Below, piece by piece: positions 55,655-64,000 of a DNA stretch of 64,000 nt. Origin of the DNA: UBA9655 sp964597045 (GTDB taxonomy: Bacteria > Pseudomonadota > Alphaproteobacteria > UBA9655); contig CAZQWE010000007.1 in the NCBI GenBank assembly GCA_964597045.1, forward strand, positions 41,541 to 105,540. Direction: 5' to 3'. Position 1 is the stretch's first letter, and the number at the start of each line of letters is the position of its first letter. The position numbers and the translations under genes were made by a program. The notes beneath the pieces are model-generated. The model did not search any database. It was given only the letters and a program-made list of their open reading frames with translations, and had not been told where the DNA came from.

Positions 55655-56086
55655 TCTCAAACCTCCCAGGTTTAAAATCATCAAAAAACGAAAAGTGAAT
55701 TCCGTCTGTTACATGAGGAGATGTTTATTCTTATTGTTGTTAATCAATAATGTTGGGGATTTATTTCCTTCTTTTTTTATTGATTTTATCTTCCTGTTAC
55801 GGGACAATTAAGCTAGCCAAACTTGAATGTCAAGAAGATTTTTATTTTATTTTTTATTTTATTTATTATATGAATGTGTATTTTCTTGAATAAGTTAAGA
55901 AAATTCAATAGGGTAAGAGGGACTTACAATTTAGGCATAGAGGGTATGCCTAGATTGTTATTACTTCTGAGCTAGAAATTTCCCAACGGCAAACATTGGA
56001 TAATGTATACTGTTAGCTGGCCGGAGTAATAAGAAAACTAAAACACATCTTCAATTATGAAAAAGATTTTATATAAAAAGACTTTA
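55655..56086. promoter_or_regulatory. AT-rich intergenic region upstream of the CdiA-like gene
   Basis: The region lies between the CdiA-like start and the relaxase stop (both minus strand). It must hold the promoter for the CdiA-like gene and perhaps a relaxase terminator. It has A/T runs near 55840-55870 but no feature I can name. Confidence 0.3.
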
Positions 56087-59000
56087 TCAAATTTCAAGGC
56101 TGTGATTCTTTCCGATTTGGGAATGATTTTGCTTTTCCAACTCATCGGCAGTTTTTGAATGTGCAATATTTTGCTTTGTCAGATCAAGCGAAGACTGAGA
56201 GTAATCTTGAATTTTCTGCAGTTCCTTAAAGGAGAGTGACTTGCCACTTACCGAATAGATATTCACAAGCTGTTCTCCCTCTTTAATCAATCGATAGTCG
56301 ATTTCTCGAGAATCGCAATGTTCCAATTTCAAAGCCTGTTTCCTATATATGAGTTCTTGAGACACATGAATCATAATCTTCATCTGATCTGTTGTTGGAT
56401 CTTTCCCGTGCATGTCTTTGTGGTGGGCCATGAATATTGAGGTGTATGACGCAACTTCATCAGATAGGTTGTGTGACTTTGCAATTTCAATTTTAAGAAC
56501 CTTCTGTTTTCTCATATTATCTTTTACTTCTATATTAGCGAAACTTTCCAGGTTTTGAGGCATTTCTCTTTTGTTTTGAAAAACTTCTTGAAGTATTCTT
56601 CCTTCAATTGACGCTCTTCTTTCTGCTATCATGTGTATTTCAAGTTCACCCACGGATTTAAATTTCCTTGAGTTGACACCCATCATCTCCTTAAAGATAT
56701 CTTGAACACGTTCTACTTCGTATTTGGCCCTACAAACTTGTTTTAGATTCTCAAAAGCAAAACTGTGTTTATCTTCATTTATCGTGACAAATGGTTTCTC
56801 TTTCTCGAGTTCCTTATGTCTATCATATCTATAGAATTTCTCATTTTCATGAAACAAGTCTTTAACATAGGTAAAAGCATTTTCAATTTTCTGTATAAAT
56901 ATAGATCTCAAGGATTTATTTAATTTTCTGAGTTCTATATCTTTTTGAGTGTCATAATATAGACTCGTTGACTCACCAAAATCACGACTCATCTGTCGAC
57001 TCAGATGATTCAGAGTAGGGGTTTCTTTTTTGGAAACATAGAGTGATAGTGTATTTGTTTGGCGACTTAAGGCGACATAGCTTGTAGATTTGTTTGTTGA
57101 TGCATCATGAAGAACATGAATATGTGCAAGTGTCGCACCTTGTGCTTTATAAACTGTAGATGCATAACCATGTCGGAGTCCGTTATAGGTATGTGGGTCA
57201 ACTTTCTTATAATCATGATTATCTAAGCATACGGTGATCATCTTTGTCTCTGGATGAATATGCTCAATATAACCAAAAGAACCATTTATAAGGCCTTGCT
57301 CGGAATCTGTTTTTGTAAATTGAATACGGTCTCCTTCAGCAAAAGAAGATATTCCTCTTTGAGTCATACAAGTGATTTCTATATTGCCTAACTTTCTTTT
57401 AGATTTTAGGATTTCTCTCGCCCCTTGATTCAGAGCATCAACATCAACATTTCTTTGAGCTAATATTTGATGTGAACCTTTAGGATTCAAATCTCGTGAC
57501 TTTGCCCAATCCTTAAGAAGAGTAGCAAGAGATTCCTCGCGAGAGCCCTGCCATTTGATGGCTTTATTCTCTTCTAGATGTTGAATAGCCGTTTTGATAT
57601 CCCCTCTTGAAAGGCATTCAGAAACAGATTTTTGCCAATCAATTGTTTGTCGCATTACATTTTTTAGTTCAACGCTTGCATATCTCTCAGCTAAGAGTCC
57701 AAATAGTCCTCCTCTTTTAATTGAACGGAGTTGTCGGTCATCCCCTACAAGAATCAGTTTTGCACCTCTTTGTCTTACTATATTGAAGAGCTCAATCGAT
57801 AGTGTATTACTTAACATAGACGCTTCATCAACGATGAGAAGAGTATTTCTATCAATCTGTTCTCGATTATTTTTAAAAGCAAAGAGAAAGGCATGACAGG
57901 TAGACGCTTCCTTAAAACCACTTTTGACCATTTCTTGGACGACTTTATGCGTTGGAGAAAGACCTATAACACGAGTTTCTCGCAACTCATGAGCCTCTCT
58001 TATTGCCTTTAAGACATGGCTTTTTCCAACTCCCGCTCTTCCTTGAATAATACAAAGGTTTTCTTTCGATTGAGTGCATAGCTCAAAAGCATTTTTCTGT
58101 TCCTCCGTTAAGGATTTACCCTGAAGTGATTGCTCTTGATAGTATAATGAGATAGGGGCTATCTTTTTCTTAGCTATCTGATCAGTAAAACGAAGGAGCT
58201 TTTCTTCCTCCAAACGGACATCTTTTGTGGTGAAAAGGTTTGTTTTCTTTGATGTATCTTTATCAAATAATTCGATAACACTTGGGTGACTCCTAATTTT
58301 TTCAAAGAGAGCTTCTCTTTCATCCATGGGGATATGTTTAGTGAGGAACGTTTGAATGTCTTGTTCTGTAAAGACAGGCCGATTCTTTGTTAGTGCATTA
58401 AGAATGAATTGAGGATGAAGGGATAATTCATCATTTGCTTTTTGTAGTAACTCAGCCCGAACGAGAGCGTCATTCATAAGATTTCGCATGCGCACTGGTC
58501 CTAAATGCTCACCGGGGATAATACCAATAGGATCGACGCGAATGTCATATCCTTTTTCTTCAAAGTAAGTGTTTTGAATATCTCTCCACGTTTCACCCCA
58601 AAGTTCACCCTCAATAACGAGTCCTCCTCGCATGAGTGGATTTAAATCACGTGCCTTTAAAGACAGGCTTTCTCCATCATCAGAAAAGCGTCTTGTAGTG
58701 ACTAAAAGATGGGCATGCCAGTTTTTCTCACGTTCATGGGGAGCATGGATGTCCAATTGAACCGCAACACCTCGATCAATAAAATTTTCTTGAGCGAATC
58801 GTCGCGTCAACTCAAGTCGATCCTCACCTGTCACTTCTCTGTTATCAGGAAGAGCTAAAACAAACTCCTTCGCGACTTGACTATTTTTACGTCTCTCAGC
58901 ATGTTCGACTGTGTTCCATAAAATAGTTGAATTCTTAAACTTCTCATTGACTCCAGCTGGCAGAAGTATCTCATGATGGATATTTCCGCCTCTGCTTTTG

Positions 59001-59125
59001 AATGAAAATAGTTCTCCTGTACGATCGCAGGGAATTGATTCTCTTTGGTTATAGGCTGCCTTCCGGCAGGCATTACCGCCGGAACTTCTCGACACAAATT
59101 GACAGCGCGCAAATTGAATAGCCAT
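56087..59125 (-). CDS. traA: Ti-type TraA relaxase-helicase
   Basis: The 1012-residue protein has an N-terminal MobA/MobL relaxase (MAIQFARCQFVSRSSGGNACRKAAYNQ; metal-binding HAPHEREKNWHAHL with the HxH near 138-140). A RecD/TrwC-type helicase follows, with Walker A GRAGVGKSH (about 361-369), LLIVDEASM, LILVGDDRQL and the C-terminal GYASTVYKAQGAT. It nicks oriT and unwinds the transferred strand. Pairing with an F-type channel is the Rickettsiales-element arrangement. It is divergent from the small TraD at 59429, with the likely oriT between them. Confidence 0.92.
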   Translation of the reverse strand: MAIQFARCQFVSRSSGGNACRKAAYNQRESIPCDRTGELFSFKSRGGNIHHEILLPAGVNEKFKNSTILWNTVEHAERRKNSQVAKEFVLALPDNREVTGEDRLELTRRFAQENFIDRGVAVQLDIHAPHEREKNWHAHLLVTTRRFSDDGESLSLKARDLNPLMRGGLVIEGELWGETWRDIQNTYFEEKGYDIRVDPIGIIPGEHLGPVRMRNLMNDALVRAELLQKANDELSLHPQFILNALTKNRPVFTEQDIQTFLTKHIPMDEREALFEKIRSHPSVIELFDKDTSKKTNLFTTKDVRLEEEKLLRFTDQIAKKKIAPISLYYQEQSLQGKSLTEEQKNAFELCTQSKENLCIIQGRAGVGKSHVLKAIREAHELRETRVIGLSPTHKVVQEMVKSGFKEASTCHAFLFAFKNNREQIDRNTLLIVDEASMLSNTLSIELFNIVRQRGAKLILVGDDRQLRSIKRGGLFGLLAERYASVELKNVMRQTIDWQKSVSECLSRGDIKTAIQHLEENKAIKWQGSREESLATLLKDWAKSRDLNPKGSHQILAQRNVDVDALNQGAREILKSKRKLGNIEITCMTQRGISSFAEGDRIQFTKTDSEQGLINGSFGYIEHIHPETKMITVCLDNHDYKKVDPHTYNGLRHGYASTVYKAQGATLAHIHVLHDASTNKSTSYVALSRQTNTLSLYVSKKETPTLNHLSRQMSRDFGESTSLYYDTQKDIELRKLNKSLRSIFIQKIENAFTYVKDLFHENEKFYRYDRHKELEKEKPFVTINEDKHSFAFENLKQVCRAKYEVERVQDIFKEMMGVNSRKFKSVGELEIHMIAERRASIEGRILQEVFQNKREMPQNLESFANIEVKDNMRKQKVLKIEIAKSHNLSDEVASYTSIFMAHHKDMHGKDPTTDQMKIMIHVSQELIYRKQALKLEHCDSREIDYRLIKEGEQLVNIYSVSGKSLSFKELQKIQDYSQSSLDLTKQNIAHSKTADELEKQNHSQIGKNHSLEI

Positions 59126-59428
59126 TTATTCTCTTCAAAGGTTGTGGAAATACAAAGCTGTAGGTAAGTGATGCGTTAATTAAAAAGCTTTATTAGGTAT
59201 TGAAATGTGAAAATGAATGTATATCTTTTCGTGTGTTGAGTATAAATCAAAAGCAAGCAATTTTAAATTGCATATTGCGTATGTACCAATTTTTTCAAAA
59301 TTGTCCCATAACGTTAGCTCTAATATTTTAATTTTTTTTTTTGTCTAAATTGTTAGTTCGAGGAGAACTAAGGAATAACTCTGTTATACTGAGGCAATCA
59401 AGAAATTAACCTAAAAGGAGATAGATTC
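59126..59428. promoter_or_regulatory. Candidate oriT and divergent promoters (three short palindromes)
   Basis: Three perfect inverted repeats occur in a row: CAATTTT-TTC-AAAATTG (59287-59303), TTAGTTC-GAGGA-GAACTAA (59353-59371) and ATAAC-TCT-GTTAT (59375-59387). In Ti-type systems oriT lies exactly here, between traA and traCD. No known nick-site sequence is recognised. Confidence 0.5.
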
Positions 59429-59707
59429 ATGTCTCAAATAAATCTTCTTGAGAAACGTAGACTCAAACTTGAACAAAGGAAAAATCGACTTGCTCAAGAT
59501 GAAGCCCTTGTAAAGATACAATTAAGAAAACAAAGAACCCGAAGACTTATTGAATTGGGGGGACTTATAGCAAAGGCCAAACTTGAGAATTGGGATTCAA
59601 ATACTTTGTTTGGAGCGTTACTATCTTTAAAAGAAGCAGAAAATAATGTAAGTGCAATTTCCCAGTGGACTCTCACAGGAAGAAAAACCTTTTCTAAAGA
59701 AGATTAA
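59429..59707 (+). CDS. traD: Small Ti-type TraD/MobC-like relaxosome protein
   Basis: The 92-residue protein is highly basic and helical at its N-terminus (LLEKRRLKLEQRKNRLAQDEALVKIQLRKQRTRRLIELGGLIAKAKL), as in the small TraD proteins next to Ti traA. It probably assists DNA processing at oriT. It has an AAAGGAG site upstream and is divergent from the relaxase. Confidence 0.78.
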   Translation: MSQINLLEKRRLKLEQRKNRLAQDEALVKIQLRKQRTRRLIELGGLIAKAKLENWDSNTLFGALLSLKEAENNVSAISQWTLTGRKTFSKED

Positions 59708-59775
59708 TAAGTGATATGTCAAACCCCGATAAATCACTTTTTTCTCAAGATTTCTCAGCTTAAGTTAACGTATGG

Positions 59776-59892
59776 CTAAAATAGAAACCTAATAAATACA
59801 AGCCCCACGATGATAATTATCATCCATTGACCGACCACAGTGTAGGTGCTAATCAAATCAAAATAAAGAACAAATGACTGGACAGGAACAGA
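59776..59892 (-). pseudogene. Fragment of a small membrane protein (GQWM helix)
   Basis: The minus-strand frame, open from a stop at 59893, has no start. It ends in TYTVVGQWMIIIIVGLVFIRFLF, a perfect membrane helix. It is a paralogue of the helix at 60554-60616 and overlaps the start of the lipoprotein gene on the other strand. Confidence 0.35.
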
Positions 59893-59894
59893 TT

Positions 59895-60449
59895 ATGAAA
59901 GAATACCACTTGAATAAAGAAAGACTTCTTACCTCAATTATTCTTGGAGCAATTGTGCTGCAATTATCTGGTTGTGCAACTCCTGCGGAAATTTCAAGTA
60001 TGACGGCTTATGTCAACAGTAACCAACAGGCTGCGCCTACATCCCCTTATATAAATAACATAGTCGTTTCATCAGTTTCTGGCGGATCAGAAACAAATCC
60101 GTTATGGACTTCGCAAGTCTCCTCAGAAGATTTCAAGGTCGCCTTGGAGAACACTTTACGATCAGCTAAATTGCTAAGCACATCAGAAGGTTCTCGCTAC
60201 CAACTCGCTGCAGAAATTAAGGCACTTGATCAACCTCTAATTGGATTTACCATGACAGTAAATATGACTGTTCAGTATATGCTAAAGGACAAACAAACAG
60301 GCTCAGTTGTCTTTAGGGATCAGATCAATTCTTCTTTCACCTCTACTGTAGGCGATGCTTTTGTGGGTAGTACTAGATTACGAATTACTAATGAAGGTGC
60401 TGTAAGGAATAACTTTGATTTACTATTGAAAAAGCTTCTTAAACAATAA
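59895..60449 (+). CDS. Lipoprotein of unknown function
   Basis: The ATG at 59895 (AGGA upstream) gives 184 residues with a lipoprotein signal and lipobox LSGC. The rest is a beta-rich domain (YINNIVVSSVSGGSETNPLW, FKVALENTLRSAKLL, QLAAEIKALDQPLIGF, VVFRDQINSSFTSTVGDAF). This resembles the UDP-N-acetylglucosamine/LptE-like class of small envelope lipoproteins only in general form. It may act in surface or entry exclusion, but that is a guess. Confidence 0.7.
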   Translation: MKEYHLNKERLLTSIILGAIVLQLSGCATPAEISSMTAYVNSNQQAAPTSPYINNIVVSSVSGGSETNPLWTSQVSSEDFKVALENTLRSAKLLSTSEGSRYQLAAEIKALDQPLIGFTMTVNMTVQYMLKDKQTGSVVFRDQINSSFTSTVGDAFVGSTRLRITNEGAVRNNFDLLLKKLLKQ

Positions 60450-60610
60450 CTTGGGTATGGCAGGTGTGATTGCTGTTGCTGCCTTATGAAGACAAACTAG
60501 TTGTTGCTGAGCTGTGCTGATGATCAGGCCCATGTCAAAGTTGAACGTGTTTCTTAAAATGCTTTAAACAGCAGTACGAGAAACATGAAGCCGAAAAAGA
60601 TAATTGCCAT

Positions 60611-60721
60611 TCATTGACCGATTGCCATCGCCCACAAGAGCAGCTTCGCAGGACGTTGAAAACCTTCTGTTTTCATGGCTTCTTCTGCAAATTTTATTAC
60701 TGAGTTTTGTTTTCTCGGCAT
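60611..60721 (-). CDS. Small protein downstream of the integrase, possibly shortened by TGA
   Basis: The ATG at 60721 has an AAGGAG site (60728-60733) inside the integrase end. The 36-residue product ends KLLLWAMAIGQ. The codon after Gln is TGA, and the same frame continues MAIIFFGFMFLVLLFKAF to a TAA at 60554-60556. The sister fragment at 59776 has TGG at that point, so a Trp-to-stop change likely truncated a membrane protein. Confidence 0.45.
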   Translation of the reverse strand: MPRKQNSVIKFAEEAMKTEGFQRPAKLLLWAMAIGQ

Positions 60722-60723
60722 TT

Positions 60724-61893
60724 TCAACTCCTTTGCTCCGCTTTGTTTATTAAATTACCCACTTTGCTTCCAAATAGCTCTGCAGCTTCTCTCAGAGGCT
60801 CGTCAGCAAGGTGGGCATATCGTTGAGTCGTTGAGGCTTGGGTATGACCTAGTAGCTTTCCAACGATGCTTAAACTTAGTCCACTTGAAACAAGATGAGA
60901 AGCATGAGTATGCCGGAGATCGTGGATGCGGACATCCTTTAACCCCGCTTCATTCAATATTCTTTTCCAAAATGTTTTAATCTCTTTAATAGGCTGTCCT
61001 TCAATACGACCAGGGAAGAGATAATAAGAGCTTTTGGGATTTATGTTCTTTAACGATCTTAGAATGTCTAGGGACTTCTCTGATAAAGGTAAATGTTCTC
61101 TCTTCTTTTGTTTTGTAAGATGAGACGGCTTCGTCCAAACACCTTTCTCTAAATCAAACTGATCCCAAGTAGCACCTAACGCTTCTCCCTTGCGAGCACC
61201 AGTGAGAAGAAGAAACTTAAAGATATAGGCTGTGTTATTCTTAGGATATCGGTCCAAAACCGCCCACAAGCGATCAAGCTCTTCCTGATTTAGCCACCGA
61301 TCACGCTTCTCTTCTTGAAACCTTTCAATCCCTGAAGCTGGATTATCTTCTCGCCAACCCCATGAGATTGCTAATGAAAACATTTTTGAAAGTAGGGCAA
61401 TAGTTCTATTCGCTTGATATGGAGTTTTTTGGAGCGACTTGTGAAGTGACTCAATGTCACGTCTTGTGACGTTTATGACTTTTGATTTGCCTATAACAGG
61501 AAGAATTAGGTTTCGAATTAACTTTTGGTCTTCCTGTAAACTTTTTGGCCGCTTTTTGTACCCATGCCTTTCTATATAATTGTTTGCAAGTTCCTCAATA
61601 GTGGATGAGTCTCTTGCCTTTTTTTTCTCAACCGCTGGATCTTCGCCATGAGCAACTTTACCGAGTTGCTTTTTTGCTAAATCTCGGGCTTCTTCAGTTG
61701 TGATTTGACCATGTACACCAAGCTTAAGTCTTTTCTTTATCCGGTCAGCATTTCTGTATTCAACACAATAGGTGCGTCTACCGCTTGGCCAAACTATTAA
61801 ACCAAATCCTTTTAGCTCTCCATCCCAAAATTTGAGAGTTTTTTCAGTATCAGGGCTAATCGATTCTACAAAACGCTTTGTAATCTTTGACAT
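60724..61893 (-). CDS. int: Tyrosine integrase of the conjugative element
   Basis: The 389-residue protein has an N-terminal DUF4102-type arm-binding domain (FWDGELKGFGLIVWPSGRRTY) and a core-binding helix region. The catalytic domain has Arg in LLTGARKGEAL, HDLRHTHASHL, and GHTQASTTQRYAHL with the terminal nucleophile Tyr. It sits next to attR in tRNA-Lys and faces away from the tRNA, the usual layout of tRNA-targeting integrases. A relic of the same gene is at 13665-13760. Confidence 0.94.
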   Translation of the reverse strand: MSKITKRFVESISPDTEKTLKFWDGELKGFGLIVWPSGRRTYCVEYRNADRIKKRLKLGVHGQITTEEARDLAKKQLGKVAHGEDPAVEKKKARDSSTIEELANNYIERHGYKKRPKSLQEDQKLIRNLILPVIGKSKVINVTRRDIESLHKSLQKTPYQANRTIALLSKMFSLAISWGWREDNPASGIERFQEEKRDRWLNQEELDRLWAVLDRYPKNNTAYIFKFLLLTGARKGEALGATWDQFDLEKGVWTKPSHLTKQKKREHLPLSEKSLDILRSLKNINPKSSYYLFPGRIEGQPIKEIKTFWKRILNEAGLKDVRIHDLRHTHASHLVSSGLSLSIVGKLLGHTQASTTQRYAHLADEPLREAAELFGSKVGNLINKAEQRS

Positions 61894-61975
61894 ACAGACC
61901 TCCCCTCAAGACATTGATCTATCAAGAATAGAATATTCTGGTCTAACTGGTTTGTCACTCAGGAAATTAAAAAAA

Positions 61976-61992
61976 GTCACCAAAAAGTCACC
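61976..61992 (+). repeat. Paired GTCACC arm-type sites, right end
   Basis: GTCACC occurs at 61976-61981 and 61987-61992 (11-base period), between the integrase start and attR. It has the same form as the pairs near attL. Confidence 0.65.
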
Positions 61993-62089
61993 AGAAAATC
62001 GAATTTCAGTGCTGTTTATCGAGTTTTAATGAGAACAAATGAGAAGTTGAGGTTGGCTGTAAAGTTAAGGAAAAACAAAAGGAAAATGT

Positions 62090-62174
<85 letters not shown>

Positions 62175-62183
62175 GCAATAGGA

Positions 62184-62798
62184 TTATCGTGAGTAAAACT
62201 CAACAACCAGATTTGGTTCCATCTGCACCGGATAGGGAACTTCGAGCAGTGTTGGAATACGTGTGAACTTACCCTTCATTGCTTTGTGATCGACGTCATA
62301 ATAGTCGGGCACATCTCTTTCAGCGAGCTGAGCCGCTTCGAGTACAATTGGCAGTTCTTTTGATTTTGTACGTACTTCAATCTCATCACCTGGTTTAATC
62401 AGGTAAGAGGGGATGTTGACGCGCTTTCCATTAACAAGCACATGTCCGTGGTTGACAAATTGACGGGCCGCAAAAACAGTTGGAACAAATTTTAAACGGT
62501 AAACGGCTGCATCTAAACGTGACTCCAGAAGACCTATCAAGTTTTCGCTGGTATCACCGCGCCTTCTCACAGCCTCTGTATAAAGTCTACGGAATTGACG
62601 CTCGTTAATATTTCCATAATAGCCTTTGAGCTTTTGCTTTGCTGTGAGCTGCAGTCCATAATCCGAAGGTTTAGAACGGCGTTGTCCATGCTGTCCTGGG
62701 CCATAGGCGCGTACATTTAGAGGGCTCTTCGGCCGACCCCAGAGATTAACTCCAAGGCGTCTATCAATCTTATATTTTGATTCAATGCGTTTTGTCAT
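62184..62798 (-). CDS. rpsD: 30S ribosomal protein S4
   Basis: The 204-residue protein has S4 motifs throughout: KYKIDRRLGVNLWGRPKSP, PGQHGQRRSKPSDYGLQLTAKQKLKGYYG and an RNA-binding S4 domain (RLDAAVYRLKF, ARQFVNHGHVLVNGKRVNIPSY). It binds 16S rRNA and nucleates small-subunit assembly. Core chromosome just outside the element, 9 bases past the tRNA. Confidence 0.98.
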   Translation of the reverse strand: MTKRIESKYKIDRRLGVNLWGRPKSPLNVRAYGPGQHGQRRSKPSDYGLQLTAKQKLKGYYGNINERQFRRLYTEAVRRRGDTSENLIGLLESRLDAAVYRLKFVPTVFAARQFVNHGHVLVNGKRVNIPSYLIKPGDEIEVRTKSKELPIVLEAAQLAERDVPDYYDVDHKAMKGKFTRIPTLLEVPYPVQMEPNLVVEFYSR

Positions 62799-62890
62799 CC
62801 AAAAATCCTTTGGGAAATAGTCTTAATTTGGGCAGACTATAAACAATTAATTCAACTTGTCAAATCGTTTTCGCACTCGATTTAATCGAT

Positions 62891-63619
62891 TTAGTCGATA
62901 TCAACCAGGCTGCGGACAATTCCCCTGAGAGTTCGGACCTCTTGCTCTGTCAAGTTGGCTCTTTGAAAGATGTTTCGAATATTGCGAACCATGGTTGGTC
63001 GTTTCTTCTTATGGCGAAGGAAGCCGGTTCGATCTAGCTCTCCCTCAAGATGTATGAAGAGATTTTCCAAGTCACCCTTCGTTGCAATGGTTGTATGACC
63101 TGTCCTTAAGACTTGTGAGGGTCTTGACTCTGCTTGCAAGGCCCATTCATAGGCGATCAAAGCGACAGCGTGAGCTAGATTCACCGAGGAGAAATCTGGA
63201 TTTGTTGGGATCTTAATCAGGGCCTCACATAAGGCTATATCTTCACTTAAAAGACCACAGCGTTCACTTCCGAAAAGAACGCCAATTTTTTGACCCTCTC
63301 TTGCTGTTGACGCGAGACACTCGAGGGCTGCATGAGGGGTAAAAATGGTTTTTATCATATCGTGAGGTCTTGCCGAGGTAGCAAAAACGCGGTTTAAGTC
63401 ACCGATTGCATCTAGGGTTTTAGGGAATACGCGTACGGATTCTAGAACAGTTTCAGCGCCTGCTGCAGGTGGAATAGCATCGAGATTAGGCCAACCATCG
63501 CGAGGATTAACAATCCTTAAATCAGACAGACCAAAATTTAACATTGCCCTTGCAACAGATCCAATGTTTTGACCAAGCTGGGGCTCAACTAATACAATTG
63601 TTAACTTATTTTCGGCCAC
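62891..63619 (-). CDS. trmJ: tRNA (cytidine/uridine-32-2'-O)-methyltransferase TrmJ
   Basis: The 242-residue SpoU-family enzyme has motif 1 PQLGQNIGSVARAMLNFG, motif 2 GVLFGSERCGL and motif 3 IPTNPDFSSVNLAHAVALIAYE, giving the SAM-binding knot. TrmJ methylates position 32 of tRNAs. It is 7 bases downstream of cysS on the same strand, so probably co-transcribed. Confidence 0.93.
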   Translation of the reverse strand: MAENKLTIVLVEPQLGQNIGSVARAMLNFGLSDLRIVNPRDGWPNLDAIPPAAGAETVLESVRVFPKTLDAIGDLNRVFATSARPHDMIKTIFTPHAALECLASTAREGQKIGVLFGSERCGLLSEDIALCEALIKIPTNPDFSSVNLAHAVALIAYEWALQAESRPSQVLRTGHTTIATKGDLENLFIHLEGELDRTGFLRHKKKRPTMVRNIRNIFQRANLTEQEVRTLRGIVRSLVDID

Positions 63620-63626
63620 AAAACCT

Positions 63627-64000
63627 CTATTGTTGATGTCTCCAAATGGTGCCTTGGGGACTGTCTTCCAAGAGAACGCCTAAGTTTAATAACTTATCGC
63701 GGACAAGATCCGCTTGTTTAAAGTCCTTAGATTCTCTTGCTCGATTTCTATCCTCAATCAACGATAAAATCAGTGTCTCGTCAATCCCTGTTTTCCCTTT
63801 AAACCACACTTCTGGATCTTGGCTCAAAAGTCCAAGCCATTTACTGCTTGCGACAAGAGTAGACGCCAGTTTATTCTTTTCAGCTTCATGAGTGCTTTTA
63901 TTAATTTGAGTAGCGATTTCATGGAGATAGGAGAGAGCGAGTGGGGTGTTCAGATCATCTTCTAGAGCAGTCACAACGGATTCTGATATATTTGCATTTT
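63627..64000 (-). CDS. cysS: Cysteinyl-tRNA synthetase, C-terminal part (runs off window)
   Basis: The frame is open to the window edge, reading VVTALEDDLNTPLALSYLHEIA, the conserved helix-bundle motif of CysRS. It ends in the family tail RDKLLNLGVLLEDSPQGTIWR. The GTG in the frame is not the start; catalytic domain and zinc site lie outside the window. It charges tRNA-Cys. Confidence 0.93.
   Translation of the reverse strand, partial: NANISESVVTALEDDLNTPLALSYLHEIATQINKSTHEAEKNKLASTLVASSKWLGLLSQDPEVWFKGKTGIDETLILSLIEDRNRARESKDFKQADLVRDKLLNLGVLLEDSPQGTIWRHQQ

Noticed and set aside
46549..55684. Frameshift near the end of the CdiA-like gene
   Set aside because: The apparent shift comes from the arbitrary 100-N gap; sequence after the gap continues in the frame ending at 45886.
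60554..60721. TGA read as tryptophan (code change)
   Set aside because: TGA ends several intact genes here, such as the lasso B gene and the SSB-preceding gene, so the standard code is in use.

Overview
The window reads as an AT-rich alphaproteobacterium, most likely an intracellular or protist-associated lineage (Holosporales/Paracaedibacter-like or Rickettsiales-like). This is inferred from rpsD/trmJ/cysS at the right edge, a compact F-type conjugation operon combined with a Ti-type TraA relaxase (the arrangement of Rickettsiales-type integrative elements), and eukaryote-like domains (OTU protease, NB-ARC, Sel1/TPR). Species cannot be fixed from the sequence alone.

Left part (1-13.9 kb, very AT-rich): an S26-peptidase-like gene end, a NUDIX hydrolase, a secreted AAA+/Sel1/OTU protein, a large LuxR-HTH/NB-ARC/TPR protein, and a lasso-peptide locus that I regard as the main discovery. 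The locus has four tiny precursors missed by ordinary gene calling: one on the minus strand at 4933-5037 and three in a row at 8717-9144. They are followed by a fused RRE + transglutaminase-like leader peptidase (B), an asparagine-synthetase-like cyclase (C) and an ABC exporter (D). All four precursors have Thr at leader position -2, Gly at core position 1 and Glu at core position 8, so each predicts an 8-residue macrolactam ring.

Middle (13,942-62,143): an integrative conjugative element of about 48 kb inserted in the 3' half of a tRNA-Lys(CUU) gene. It is bounded by a perfect 54-bp direct repeat. Its layout is: left end with an interrupted secreted protein; small HTH regulator; replication-initiator-like protein and SSB; the F-type type IV secretion operon traA-L-E-K-B-V-C-F(S26)-W-U-trbC-N-F-H-G-D, broken into by a RelBE-like toxin-antitoxin pair and an AbiEi-like regulator; an opposite-strand contact-dependent-inhibition (CdiA-like) gene of about 9.8 kb plus a 100-N assembly gap; three toxin/immunity modules; the TraA relaxase-helicase; a small Ti-type TraD; a lipoprotein; and a tyrosine integrase next to attR.

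Just left of the element's attL lies a dead fragment of a near-identical integrase, plus a copy of the element's right-end sequence with integrase arm-type repeats. A related element therefore inserted in the same tRNA earlier. The lasso region may be cargo of that older, decayed island.

Right flank (62,099-64,000): intact tRNA-Lys, rpsD, trmJ and the C-terminal part of cysS, all on the minus strand; this is ordinary core chromosome.
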